Positions 33,952-43,949 of a stretch of 64,000 nucleotides of DNA are shown here, in pieces; within the stretch, counting starts at the first letter, position 1; each line of letters begins with the position of its first letter. The translations under genes were made by a program, and so were the position numbers. The notes below the pieces were generated by a model. It made no database searches, was not told where the DNA came from, and saw only the letters and a program-made list of their open reading frames with translations. This DNA is from Zasmidium citrigriseum (lineage: Eukaryota; Ascomycota; Dothideomycetes; Mycosphaerellales; Mycosphaerellaceae): NCBI GenBank assembly GCA_002786025.1, contig NHNW01000044.1, forward strand, positions 1 through 64,000, written 5' to 3'.

Positions 33952-34418
33952 GGTCTGTCTACTGAAAATGAAGGCGACTTTGAAGGATGGCGCTCGCCGC
34001 AGGAGTTGAGGATCGAGAAGAGCGCCCCAAGAGAGGAGGAAATGCGCTTGGTTGTAGAGATTAGCATTCTATACTACTAGTAGTGCTTCCAAGAACGATT
34101 TGAGCGAGTTCTAACGTACTCTCGTACCACTGCTCGTGTGTCGGTTGATTCATGCAAAGCAGTGTGTGAAAGTCATTCACTCGAAAGTGGGTCGCTCGCT
34201 AGCGTCTTGGCATGGCGCATGCGTCGTCGCGTTTGCGCCTGCCTGCTTGATAACAGCGTCCGGAACTCCAACAAATTCGAACACCTCGCCCATAGTTTCG
34301 CCCGTCGCCTCGCCGCCAGCCAGTCCGCCTGTCGCCCATATTCACACAGCATAGCTTCTTGCAAACACTAAAAGAATCGTACTCACCACATCATAGTGCA
34401 ACAGAGTTCACCGCCACA
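33952..34418. other. Spacer between the two paralogues
   Basis: It holds the 3' UTR of the first and the promoter of the second paralogue. No gene is supported. Confidence 0.45.
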
Positions 34419-35486
34419 ATGAGGCAGGTCCATAACCCCGTTTCCCGCATGAAATACCTCGAAGACGCTGTATGGATCCACGAAGTCACACCAAGCACCA
34501 GCACCAGCGAAATAGTGGCCAGCCGACTCATCAACCCAAGATCGCCCAAGCAGAGTAGTTTTGCACCCGTCATCAACGTCCTCGACTACGACATCCCAGA
34601 GTTCCGCGTTCAACACACGGGCAAGTCTGGCGTCAATGCTGCTGCCGGAGCACAGCTTGATGCTAAAGCCGCCAGGCAAGCCGGAGCCAGAGCCGTCCAG
34701 GCGCAAGCAGCGGCGAGGGTCAAGGCGAGGGTGGAGGAGATGGCAGAGCAGGACGAGGGCATTCCAATTTCTCGTGTGAGACATAAAGGGGCTTTCGGTG
34801 TGAGTGCTGCGGAGAAGAGATCAGCGGAGAGAAGAGCATTGGTGAGGGTTAGTATGGTGGCGAAGGATATGGATGAGCAGAATAGGACGCTGCACATTTA
34901 CCCAGACACCGAGGACGAGGAAGAAGAGGAAGAAGAGGAGGTAGTCGAGATCGAGCAGCCCACCCGCGTCGACAGCGCCATCGCCATCGACACAAGCAAC
35001 AACCCCTCCGCCGCCGAAAAATTCACCCTCATCACGCAATACTTCACCAGCGACCTCTCCAACGACGAGATCATCTCCAGCGCACCCCGCAACATCGATG
35101 GACTGAAACTCCTCCAACTGCGAGTCACCATGACATCCCAAGATGTCTTCAACGCCGTCAACGAGAAGCAGGGTGCCGACACCGTCAAGCTCGACCAGTT
35201 GCATCGGCGGTTCGGGAAGTCGTTTGACGTTGTGGCGAAGGAGCATGGTGTGGAGGTGTGGGAGATCAAGGAGGCGTTCAATAAGTGTTCGACGGTTTCG
35301 AGGGCGCGGCGGACAGGGTGGCAGTGGCCGCAGGAGAGTAAGAAGAAGAAGTCGGCGTTTGAGGTTGCGCGGAGGGCGGGATTGATCGGAACGGTGCCAG
35401 GCGAAGGCGTGAATGGCTGCGAAGGTGGCAAGAAGCGTAAGGCGGAAGAGGATGATGGGAGTAGAAAAAGGGTGAAAAAGGATTGA
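34419..35486 (+). CDS. Unrecognised protein; paralogue of its left neighbour
   Basis: 355 residues from MRQVHNPVSRMKYLEDAVW. An Ala/Arg/Glu-rich helical stretch (about 75-150) is followed by a run of acidic residues (DTEDEEEEEEEEVVEIE, about 168-184). The shared domain lies at about 205-300: YFTSDLSNDEIISSAPRNI, DGLKLLQLRVTM, QLHRRFGKSFDVVAKEHGVE and SRARRTGWQW. The basic C-terminus (KKRKAEEDDGSRKRVKKD) looks like a nuclear localisation signal. Alignment with the left neighbour is gapless over most of the domain although identity is only moderate, which suggests an old tandem duplication. The outer parts of the two proteins are unrelated by eye. Confidence 0.75.
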   Translation: MRQVHNPVSRMKYLEDAVWIHEVTPSTSTSEIVASRLINPRSPKQSSFAPVINVLDYDIPEFRVQHTGKSGVNAAAGAQLDAKAARQAGARAVQAQAAARVKARVEEMAEQDEGIPISRVRHKGAFGVSAAEKRSAERRALVRVSMVAKDMDEQNRTLHIYPDTEDEEEEEEEEVVEIEQPTRVDSAIAIDTSNNPSAAEKFTLITQYFTSDLSNDEIISSAPRNIDGLKLLQLRVTMTSQDVFNAVNEKQGADTVKLDQLHRRFGKSFDVVAKEHGVEVWEIKEAFNKCSTVSRARRTGWQWPQESKKKKSAFEVARRAGLIGTVPGEGVNGCEGGKKRKAEEDDGSRKRVKKD

Positions 35487-36265
35487 GGTGAGATGAGATG
35501 CTTTCAGTTCTTTGACTTGTTGGGTTGAGACACTGACAAAGGATGCAGAGTGTACAGCGAGACTTGCATGGAAGCGACTTACAGCATTGGGAATTTGCTC
35601 AGAAACAACACTACTGTCCTTCGCGAGCCAGCCATTCCGCCTCGGAGGCTCTTTGTGGTGGCGATGACAGGGCATGTTCGTGATTACAGCACTTAGCTGT
35701 GTTGTCAAGAGGTCGGGGTTGAGTAGAGGAGTTTGAATGAAGGCGAAACGATTGCTTAGAGAAGAGCCTTTGGCAGGTAGTAATGAAAGTCGAGACCTTG
35801 GAATGGACGATAGGACTGGCCTCAGATCAGTAAATTGCTCCTTTTCAATTTCTTCAACTGTCAATCTTACTCTGGTCACTGATTTGCCCCACTTGCAGCA
35901 TGCACAATGCACGTTGCTTCCCTTCTTCCTTCTCGTGTTGCCGTCACCGATCGTACGTACAACGTGCATCAGATGTTGTACGCCTTGAAGACTTTCCGGC
36001 AGGCGGCAATGCAAGAGGCAGAAATGCGTAATCCCAAATGCTCTAGGAAGGCCCGGTTGTTGAGTCAAGGGGTGATCAACATCTCGAGATCGAAGCAGAA
36101 TGCTGCCGACCCAAGATTTCTCAGCAGGAGGTAAGGTCCTAAGGTCCGGTTGACATTGCTTCTGCTCCGAGACTGCTTGCTCTGGCGACGCGGTGGCCCA
36201 TCCAAGGTGTTGCGGAGGTGGTGAGGTTGAGCCATGAGAGACACCCATCTCTACTTTGCTCTTCA
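35487..36265. other. Intergenic, convergent 3' ends
   Basis: No gene is supported. Short frames exist on both strands without domains. Confidence 0.45.
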
Positions 36266-37602
36266 TCAAACAGGCTTCTGTAGAGTCGCCTTCAAGTGCT
36301 CCATTCTCAATGCCTCAGCATCATTCAACTCGAATGCGAAACTGAAGAGCTCTTCCGCTGTCCTCCTATCCTCATCATTTGCTGACTCGAAGTATTCGGC
36401 CTTCAGACTGTGCCTACCCACATGCTGAACAACGCTGGGATTCAAAGTCCAAGTCAGCTCATCGTGCCCGTCACGTCCATTGACGACTTCGGACGCTGCT
36501 AGTGCGTGTGTAGGTCGGTTCCATTCGATGATATCCTTGGCAAATTGGCGAGGAAAGACGTAAGCTTGAGAGTTGCCGTAGTGATTTTCCAATCGATTGA
36601 GTCCTTCCGGCAAAGGCCCGTAGATGGACCATCCAGCGGAGATGGCGAGAATGATGATAGCAGGAATGCAGATGCAGCATACTGTCAGGATGACTCGGAC
36701 CGTGAGGTGGGATTTGAGCTTCGAGGAGAGGATGCGAATGGTGACTAGCGCTGCAGCAAAGGCGGCCATCACGGCGGTTGAGCTTAGGAGGTACGCGCGC
36801 ATGGCGTCTTCTGGGTGCCATTTGGGGAAATAGGCTTCAGGATAGAACATGTTGATCTTGACTATTGAATGGTCAGTGCAAGTACAGTCTTTCCATTACA
36901 ACCCCTACATTTGTACGACTGCTCCCCATAGCTCTCAGATAGAGCTTCGGCTTGATCGATGGCTTCCATGGTGCGGTGAAACCAGCCGTCCATTGCCACC
37001 ATCTCGTCCTCGAGGATCAGCATATACGGTGCACCGCTTGTGTAGCATGATTTCATGAGGTCGGTGTAGTATGGTCTCGCTGCCATGGACGGATTCTCTG
37101 ATGTGGACTCCGACGTCAGGTTGGACAACTTGTACAACTCGACGTAGTCGACAAGCTTGTGCATCCAAGGCTCGAAGTGTTCAGGCAGTCCTGACGGAGC
37201 ATGTTCTCGACGATGCACGAGAAAGACGGCAAGGTGGACTCTATCCCGCTCGTGTCGCGTCAAGCCTTCCAGTAACGATCCGATGTTGGTCTCGAGATAC
37301 CGCGCAGGACCTTCAAACAGACCTGCAATGCCTACACAGAGATCTGGCGAGTTCTTAGTCGTACGGAGGAGCGCCGAAAAGGTCGGCTTCGTTGCAGAAT
37401 TGATGTAATCGTCGGCCTGCTGTCGGCGGACCTCCGAGTACTTTCGAGTGTAGGCGAGTTTGGAGTTGAAGAACCATGAACCAGGGTCGAGGTAGGTGAT
37501 GTGCCGAACATACAGCACTGCTGCAAGATAGATGGCGGCGAAGACCCAGAACGCGATACTGATTGGAGAAGCCTGCGAGGCAAGCTTCATTTTGTGTAGC
37601 AT
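36266..37602 (-). CDS. PGAP4-like membrane glycosyltransferase
   Basis: Exons 36909-37602 and 36266-36861 (47-bp intron) give 429 residues. An N-terminal membrane span (about 14-33, ISIAFWVFAAIYLAAVLY) is followed by a lumenal domain with LCVGIAGLFEGPARYLETNIGSLL and the acidic motif LILEDEMVAMDGWF. Two further spans (TAVMAAFAAALVTIRIL and VILTVCCICIPAIIILAI) come next. The end contains NPSVVQHVGRHSLKAE. One span, a GT-A-like domain interrupted by a paired span, and an E-D-D/E metal motif are the arrangement of PGAP4/TMEM246, the Golgi enzyme that adds GalNAc to GPI-anchor glycans in animals (established there). The fungal homologues are poorly studied, so the sugar and acceptor here are inferred. 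The weak splice donor (gtaggg) is the least sure part. Confidence 0.75.
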
Positions 37603-38474
37603 CTTGTCGCTCAGTCGCCAGGGTATAAGGTAGACATTAGGTGCGTGCCGAGACGGCGCATGTGGTATGTTCGGGAAAGTGCTGCCTGCGGCGAAGACCC
37701 TATGTCTGCTGTGGATCTTGCGATGTGAGCGGCAGGTGCAAAAGACAAAGAAACATGAGTGGTTGGAACAGCATTTACCAAGCTTCTCGTATTCTGGCGA
37801 TGCTTTCGCTTATAGGCAGTGCTGAACAGTCAGCGGTTTTAACGCGAGCAGTCTCCTTCAAAATAGCCGGCTGAAACGTTGCACAGCACAGAGAGAGGGG
37901 CTGAGTGGTTCGCGTTGATCGCTGATGCGCTTTGCTTGGCAAGAATGCTGTTTGTGAAAGCCAACGCGACAGAACAATTCCTACGTGTCAAGTGAGTTCA
38001 GAGTGCGAATTCCAAGATCCCGTTCACGGACGAGCCTCCTCTTTCCAGTACCGTTATGACTGCATCTTTGTCCTCCTCCTCGGAGCCCATGTCTTGGCAG
38101 CGCGAGCACATGCCCTAGGCTCATCCTCGAGTACTTGAAACTGGTGACACTTGAGCGGCTGCTGTCGTACAGGCTCTTGTTCAAGGTAGATTCTGATGAG
38201 AAGTGTGAAAGAGGAAGACAGGTGCTGTCGGATGGTCAGACTTGACGTTGGCGGAGACAGGGATCAAACGGCACGGTCCGCTCCAAGCGAGACATGGATC
38301 AAGAGTCGAGAGCAAACGACACCACTTCCTCTTCCGCGCGCGACGAGACGATTCGGCAACGACGAGCGACTGCGATGGGCGGCGAGATGAGCGGCGTTTT
38401 GGGGTTTGTTTGATTCGATTCTGACGGTCCTGTGATGCAGCCAGACCTGTCTCACAGGCGACTTCCTCTCGAAG
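37603..38474. other. Bidirectional promoter region, PGAP4-like / Cid1-like
   Basis: The two flanking genes diverge from here. No other gene is supported in these 0.87 kb. Confidence 0.5.
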
Positions 38475-41006
38475 ATGGACGGCACCATGAACGGAAACAG
38501 CTTGGAGGAGCGGATTCGACGCATGGCTCTATTGAATGGCTCTGTTCCCGATGAGTACGTCGATACGACTCCTGTCGTCCGACTCCCTCCACGACAGCCA
38601 TTGCAGCATCCTCCTGGTGTGCCGCCTTTCAACCAGACTCATCAACGAGATGCCTCGTGGCATAGCGGATCATCGAGTCCTGCCTCCCCATACAACCAGC
38701 ATGCATTTCAGCCCCCGTTGATGTCCCCGGGATACCCACAACCGAATCCACATGCTCTACCGCCACATTTCCAGCGTCAAGGCGGTTACCCTCCCCCGCC
38801 CTTCCAAGGACCACCACCACCGGGACCGCATCCGATCTATCAAAATCAGCCTTCATCGCACGCTCAATATCCCGGAGGAGGACCTCGAGGCCCAGGCATG
38901 TCCCGTGGCCGAGGCATGGCGAGGCCGCAGCGCAATCAGCAGATCCAGCTTGACCCTGATGCTTTCCAACGTGGCGGCCCGGTTCAGCACAATGCTAGGC
39001 CCGCCCCTTCTTCACGGCATCTGTTCAACCCAAATGCGCGGCAACCGCAACATTATTACCAACAGAATATCAACACCGAGCGGCAAGCGCAATATGTGGA
39101 GCAGATTGCCTCTCGAGAGGTGTCCAACGTGGAGATGACCCAGGCTGAGCGAGATGAGAAGGAGGCGTTCCGCAAGGACCTCGAGAAGCTTTGTCATCAA
39201 GTCTGTGATGCCAACCCTAACTTACCAAAGGTATCACTGGAATGCTTCGGCAGCTTCCAATCAGGCTTCGCGAGCGCTGGTTCGGACATGGACCTGGTCA
39301 TCGTTGTCCAAGACAATACAAGCAGCGCGGCCTGTTTTTCCCTTTTGGCGGACGATTTGCCGAGAGAGCTGGAGAGGGCACTGCTTTTGAAAGGACATGG
39401 TGCGCGACTGCTAACCAGGACGAGAGTTCCCATCATCAAGGTCTGCCAAGATCCGGGATCGTGTCTGCTGTCAAAGCTACAAATTGAGCGCGAGAAGTGG
39501 GACTTTCTGCCTAACGAGCAGAAGTATCCACATCTGCATCAAGGTGGCGATGGCGAAGATGACGCCGATGACAGGCCGCCGACAGCGACGGGGACCCAAG
39601 CGGAAGACAAGATCACAGTCACGCCTACTGCGGCAAATGGTAGCACCACAGAGCAAGTCGAGGCCACGGCAACAGCAGCTGTTATGCAAAAGCCAGACAC
39701 CGAAGACGCCATTTCAATCGAAACAACAGAGACTGTCAAGGCTGCGAGCAAACCAAACACCGAAGCGCAACGAGCCATGCAGCGCCGCGAGCGAGACAAG
39801 ACTTGGACCCGAGAACGCAAGGCTGGGCCGCTCGACTTTCCGAAAGACGGAGTTGGTATTCAGTGCGACATCAACTTCTTCAACCCGCTAGGACTCCATA
39901 ACACTCAAATGCTCCGCTGCTACTCTCTTTGCGATCCTCGCGTGCGACCTATGGTTTTGTTTGTGAAGGCATGGGCAAAGATCCGCAGAATCAACAGCTC
40001 CTACTCGGGTACGCTATCGAGCTATGGATACGTTCTGATGGTCCTCCACTACTTGATGAACGTTGCACAACCACCTGTGCTGCCAAACCTACAGCTTCCA
40101 TGGCGACCGAACCCATCATGCACCCCACACGGCGCCACCAGGACGCAAGTCGACGAGTGGGTGGTAGACTTCTGGAGAAACGAAGAAGAGATCAAGGCAG
40201 CGGTGCAGAACGGCCAGATGAGCACGAACAAGGAGTCGATCGGATCATTGCTCACAGGCTTCTTTCAATACTACTCATCGATCGGCCAAGGACCCAAATT
40301 CCACTGGATGCAAATGGTCCTATCCCTCCGCACGCAAGGCGGCATCCTCACGAAAGAAGCGAAGGGCTGGGTGAAGGCGACGACGGAAGAAGGCGAGGGC
40401 AAGAAGATTCAACATCGCTATCTCTTCTGCATTGAGGATCCGTTCGAGTTGACTCACAACGTTGCTCGGACAGTTACTCACAATGGCATCGTCGCCATCA
40501 GAGATGAATTCAGACGAGCGAGCAGGATCTTACACGCCGTCGGACTGGGCTGCTCGCAAAATGAAGGCGAGCTGTTCACTCCCCTGATTGAAGCCCAGGA
40601 CTTGATCGACGCTACGGAGAAGCTGAGCATGGCCAACGGAGGCGAGAAGGCCGAGAATGGCAACGAGCAAAAGACCGATAAGCCCAAGACCAACGGCCAA
40701 CGCAAGCAGCCTCAACAAAAGACCCTCGATGGCACGAACGACCGCCCAACATCCCGCGGCGGTCAGAAAGCAAAGCCCGGCGCCATCGACGTGGCGGATC
40801 AGAACGCCTTTCCGACCCTCGGCGCTGCTTCTAAAGTTCCCAACCCGCGACGCAAGAAGAGTAACGCACAGAAGAAAGGATTCGCCAGTATTGATGGGAA
40901 GAAGGCACAGGCGCACCTTGAGGAGTTCCGCCGCAAGAAAGCTGAGGAGCAGGCGGAGTATACGGCTATGGGCGCTGCTGAGGCGGTGCTTAATGGTGAT
41001 GATTGA
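38475..41006 (+). CDS. Cid1-family non-canonical poly(A)/poly(U) polymerase
   Basis: 843 residues in one exon. The N-terminal 215 or so are Pro/Gln/Gly/His-rich and disordered. The nucleotidyltransferase signature is CFGSFQSGFASAGSDMD, with Asp271 and Asp273. The third catalytic Asp is Asp465 in VGIQCDINFFNPLG, followed by HNTQMLRCYSLCDPRVRP and VKAWAKIRRINSSYSG, diagnostic of the Cid1/TUTase group. The PAP-associated part includes SIGSLLTGFFQYYSS and CIEDPFELTHNVARTV. About 170 residues of acidic low-complexity sequence (roughly 355-450) are inserted between the second and third catalytic Asp, which is long for the family. These enzymes add A or U tails to RNA 3' ends and affect RNA decay or translation; which nucleotide is used cannot be told. 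The tail is basic (GAIDVADQNAFPTLG, RRKKSNAQKK). Confidence 0.88.
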   Translation: MDGTMNGNSLEERIRRMALLNGSVPDEYVDTTPVVRLPPRQPLQHPPGVPPFNQTHQRDASWHSGSSSPASPYNQHAFQPPLMSPGYPQPNPHALPPHFQRQGGYPPPPFQGPPPPGPHPIYQNQPSSHAQYPGGGPRGPGMSRGRGMARPQRNQQIQLDPDAFQRGGPVQHNARPAPSSRHLFNPNARQPQHYYQQNINTERQAQYVEQIASREVSNVEMTQAERDEKEAFRKDLEKLCHQVCDANPNLPKVSLECFGSFQSGFASAGSDMDLVIVVQDNTSSAACFSLLADDLPRELERALLLKGHGARLLTRTRVPIIKVCQDPGSCLLSKLQIEREKWDFLPNEQKYPHLHQGGDGEDDADDRPPTATGTQAEDKITVTPTAANGSTTEQVEATATAAVMQKPDTEDAISIETTETVKAASKPNTEAQRAMQRRERDKTWTRERKAGPLDFPKDGVGIQCDINFFNPLGLHNTQMLRCYSLCDPRVRPMVLFVKAWAKIRRINSSYSGTLSSYGYVLMVLHYLMNVAQPPVLPNLQLPWRPNPSCTPHGATRTQVDEWVVDFWRNEEEIKAAVQNGQMSTNKESIGSLLTGFFQYYSSIGQGPKFHWMQMVLSLRTQGGILTKEAKGWVKATTEEGEGKKIQHRYLFCIEDPFELTHNVARTVTHNGIVAIRDEFRRASRILHAVGLGCSQNEGELFTPLIEAQDLIDATEKLSMANGGEKAENGNEQKTDKPKTNGQRKQPQQKTLDGTNDRPTSRGGQKAKPGAIDVADQNAFPTLGAASKVPNPRRKKSNAQKKGFASIDGKKAQAHLEEFRRKKAEEQAEYTAMGAAEAVLNGDD

Positions 41007-41236
41007 TTGATGTCGACATTATGAAGGATGACAGCATGGACTATGCTGTAGAATGCTTTGCTGGCTGTGGCTTACAGAAGCGTGTAATACTCGAGCAGTC
41101 AGGCGAGAGATTGACAGGTACATACCGCAAATATGCATCAAAGAGAGACACTCTCGACTCCGGTATATCATCAAATGCTCATTTCAGTTCTTTTGAATTG
41201 TTCATGGCCTAAGTAGGGCTTCGTACACAATGTCAT

Positions 41237-43240
41237 CTAGGACAACCACCGCCTATACCCCCACCTCATCCTCTCGACAACCCTCCTCTGCCTCTCCAAC
41301 CCCACCCTAACATCACAAAGCTCCTCACACTCCTCCCCAAATTCCCGATACAGCTCAGTGGACATAACCTTCTTGGCCTCCTGTCTGAGTACATGGACTT
41401 CACACAACAGCAAGCCCTGATCCTTATAAAGCAACTCCCCATACTCCGTCGGCTGCGCTCCGCTGAGCACTCGATCGATGTTTCTGAGTTGGCGCAACAT
41501 CTTTCCCTGCTTTCTTTGCGCCTTACTTCCCCTCGAAGAGGATAGGGTATTCCGGATATAGTGCGTTATGGCGTAGGTCAGCAGCAGGCCGGGGGTGAGG
41601 GAGATGAACCCTATGAGGAGTTCTTGGGATTTCAAGAGGGAATCGATCCCGCCCATGGCGACTTCGACGTCGACTTTCGTCTTCTGGATTTGGATCAATA
41701 GAGCGCGGATCAGATTCCCCCGGACGGCGCCCATGAAGGGGGATGTGAGGTCTTTTTCGTAGGCTTTTAGGACGGGGGTTAGGTCGCCTTCTGCGACTTT
41801 GGTTCGGATATCCGCGATTTGTGCGTCGGTAAGGGAGGCAGTGGAACCTGTTGCGTTGGAAGGATTATCGATGGCGAAGTCGACGACCATGCGTTCGAGG
41901 GATTCACGGTCGCCGGCTAGGGAGCGTTTGGACATGATGCTGATTTCGCTGCCTTCGTCGTGGCGGATGGTGCGGATGAGGTTGCGTGTAGGTTCCAGGA
42001 CCCAGTTCTGCCAGAAGTCGACTATTGTGGCGCCTAGGTCTTGGATCCAGGAGATGAGCTCGGCTTGGCGGTTTACGGCGATGCGGAGGATTGTGCTGGA
42101 GGAGAGGAGGGCGAGGGTTGTGGGGAGCCAGTAGCGGATTAGGCGGGAGGGCCGGCCGTGTTCGCGGACGAGGGCTTTCGTGGAGTCGGCGTATTGAGTG
42201 AGGCCTAGGAGCATAACTCGAGAGAGTCTCTCGGCGACGGCTTGAGGTGGTAGTGATGCGTCCTGCGACTCAACAGCAAATAGCGGATCATCGTCCGTCA
42301 GCTCAGCGACATTCGCATCGAACTTCTCGACCGGCGTCTCCAAATCATTGATCTTCGCCAACACAGCCTCCATCAACGCAACATTATGCTTGATAGCCGT
42401 CTTCCACCTCATCCACTTATCCTGCCCCTCTCCCTCAGTCACCTCCGTTGTAGACAAGACCTCCCCATGTCCACTCTCATTCGCCAGCCCCTCCCCAAGC
42501 AGAACCCCCAACGCATTCGCATTCCGTATCCGGACTTTCTTAAGCGCATTCTGCTTCGCCCTGACTTCCCCTCGAATCCTAGTCACGGGGCTGAGCATCT
42601 GCTTATGCACCTCCTTCACACTCCTCTCCTTGACAACCTGTCTCACAAGACCATAGAAAGCCTTCCACCGTTCTGTGATGGTATCCTGCGCATCTTGTCC
42701 AGCACTCCGCAGACTGAAATTCCCGCCTCGCTCTTTCACGTCGGACCAGACTTTACTCCCCCAGTCCCATAATCGGAGGGGCGAGGTCTGGATGCTATAT
42801 AGCGCGGTGTATTGCTGGGAGCCGAGCACTTCGTCCCAGTACCAGATGTCGTCGCTCAACTTAACCGCCTCGTCGAGAATGCCGTTCAGAACATGTCCAT
42901 ATACCTGTGTCGTAGCCTTCGAAACAAGTAACCACTCCAGCTCTTGCTCATACTCATCTTTCCCCTCCGCTTCCTCTTCGACCTGTGCACCGACTTCTCC
43001 CTTCCCGCTCAGTGTGGAGAGACATCCTCGGATAGCTCCAATCTTCACCAGTCCGCTTCTTTCTGAACTGCCTGTGCTCAGTCCTCTGATGGCGGCTTGT
43101 AACGCAATGACTCGGTTGCTGGGTAGGAGTTTCTGGTGCTCGGTCTGTGAAGAAGTCGCTATGGTAGTATTCAGCTGGTTGAGCTGTACTCGGTCGAGCT
43201 GTGCATCAATCCGTTGCACCTGTTCCAGGACGAAAGACAT
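41237..43240 (-). CDS. NCA2: NCA2-family mitochondrial protein
   Basis: 667 residues in one exon, the usual length. The central region YWDEVLGSQQYTALYSIQTSPLRLWDWG and the C-terminal domain are typical of Nca2: the span LIGFISLTPGLLLTYAITHYI, then RNIDRVLSGAQPTEYGELLYKDQGLLLCEVHVLR. Nca2 is a mitochondrial membrane protein needed in yeast for correct expression of the mitochondrial ATP6/ATP8 subunits of ATP synthase (established in yeast). One further hydrophobic stretch (LIRYWLPTTLALLSSSTILRI) gives a likely second span. It converges with the Cid1-like gene, with 230 bp between stop codons. Confidence 0.9.
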   Translation of the reverse strand: MSFVLEQVQRIDAQLDRVQLNQLNTTIATSSQTEHQKLLPSNRVIALQAAIRGLSTGSSERSGLVKIGAIRGCLSTLSGKGEVGAQVEEEAEGKDEYEQELEWLLVSKATTQVYGHVLNGILDEAVKLSDDIWYWDEVLGSQQYTALYSIQTSPLRLWDWGSKVWSDVKERGGNFSLRSAGQDAQDTITERWKAFYGLVRQVVKERSVKEVHKQMLSPVTRIRGEVRAKQNALKKVRIRNANALGVLLGEGLANESGHGEVLSTTEVTEGEGQDKWMRWKTAIKHNVALMEAVLAKINDLETPVEKFDANVAELTDDDPLFAVESQDASLPPQAVAERLSRVMLLGLTQYADSTKALVREHGRPSRLIRYWLPTTLALLSSSTILRIAVNRQAELISWIQDLGATIVDFWQNWVLEPTRNLIRTIRHDEGSEISIMSKRSLAGDRESLERMVVDFAIDNPSNATGSTASLTDAQIADIRTKVAEGDLTPVLKAYEKDLTSPFMGAVRGNLIRALLIQIQKTKVDVEVAMGGIDSLLKSQELLIGFISLTPGLLLTYAITHYIRNTLSSSRGSKAQRKQGKMLRQLRNIDRVLSGAQPTEYGELLYKDQGLLLCEVHVLRQEAKKVMSTELYREFGEECEELCDVRVGLERQRRVVERMRWGYRRWLS

Positions 43241-43949
43241 CCTGGACGTGGACGGCGGGGGAGGTCGTCGATGGAGGAGATCCGCCTAGGAAAGTCGTAC
43301 TCGAGGGAAAGGCATCGCTGGTTGGAGATCAATTCATAAGTGGTAAAAGTAAAGAATGGACACGATTCATGTGCAAGTTGTGTAGCACAAACATTCGAAT
43401 GTTGAAGGTGACGTAGTGTTTTGGTTTGTGGAGCTCGCTGCAGGTCTGGCCAGCCTCGCTTTCGAGGAGCTAGTGCCAGTGCCAGGTGACCATCAGTCAG
43501 CCGGCGACAGCATGTACAGAAGTACTGTACTCTTATAGGACTCGTTGAGTAGACGAGTTCTTGGGCAAGACGTCTCCTGCTTCTTGACCTCTTCTTGGCC
43601 CAGGACTCGACTCTTCCACTCAAGATCTTCCAATACACAGACCGCTTGGAGAAAAGAAGCACAGCGAGTGAACTCATTTCTTCATATTCTGCATCCTTTT
43701 CGGATTCACTCTTCAAGAGTGCTAATAGGTAATGTCGTTGCCGTTGCCGATATATTTACAGGGACAAATAGCCCGCCTCCAAGCTTTTGACCTTCCGTGG
43801 CCTTGCCTTGCAGCAGATCGGTATGCCAAACGCCTTTTGAACTCCGTCCTCATGCATTATAACCAAAGACGACCGCTCTAAAAAGCAGCGCTGCGAACGA
43901 TCAACCGAAACGTCACCCAGAATCTTGAAACACCATACGATGACCGCCG
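43241..43949. other. Intergenic between NCA2 and ERG25
   Basis: NCA2 promoter side and ERG25 3' side, both genes on the minus strand. The frames here overlap NCA2 or ERG25 in wrong phases; no gene is supported. Confidence 0.5.

Noticed and set aside
43171..43716. 181-residue minus-strand frame overlapping the NCA2 start
   Set aside because: It overlaps NCA2 in another phase, has no domain, and sits where the NCA2 promoter and leader should be.
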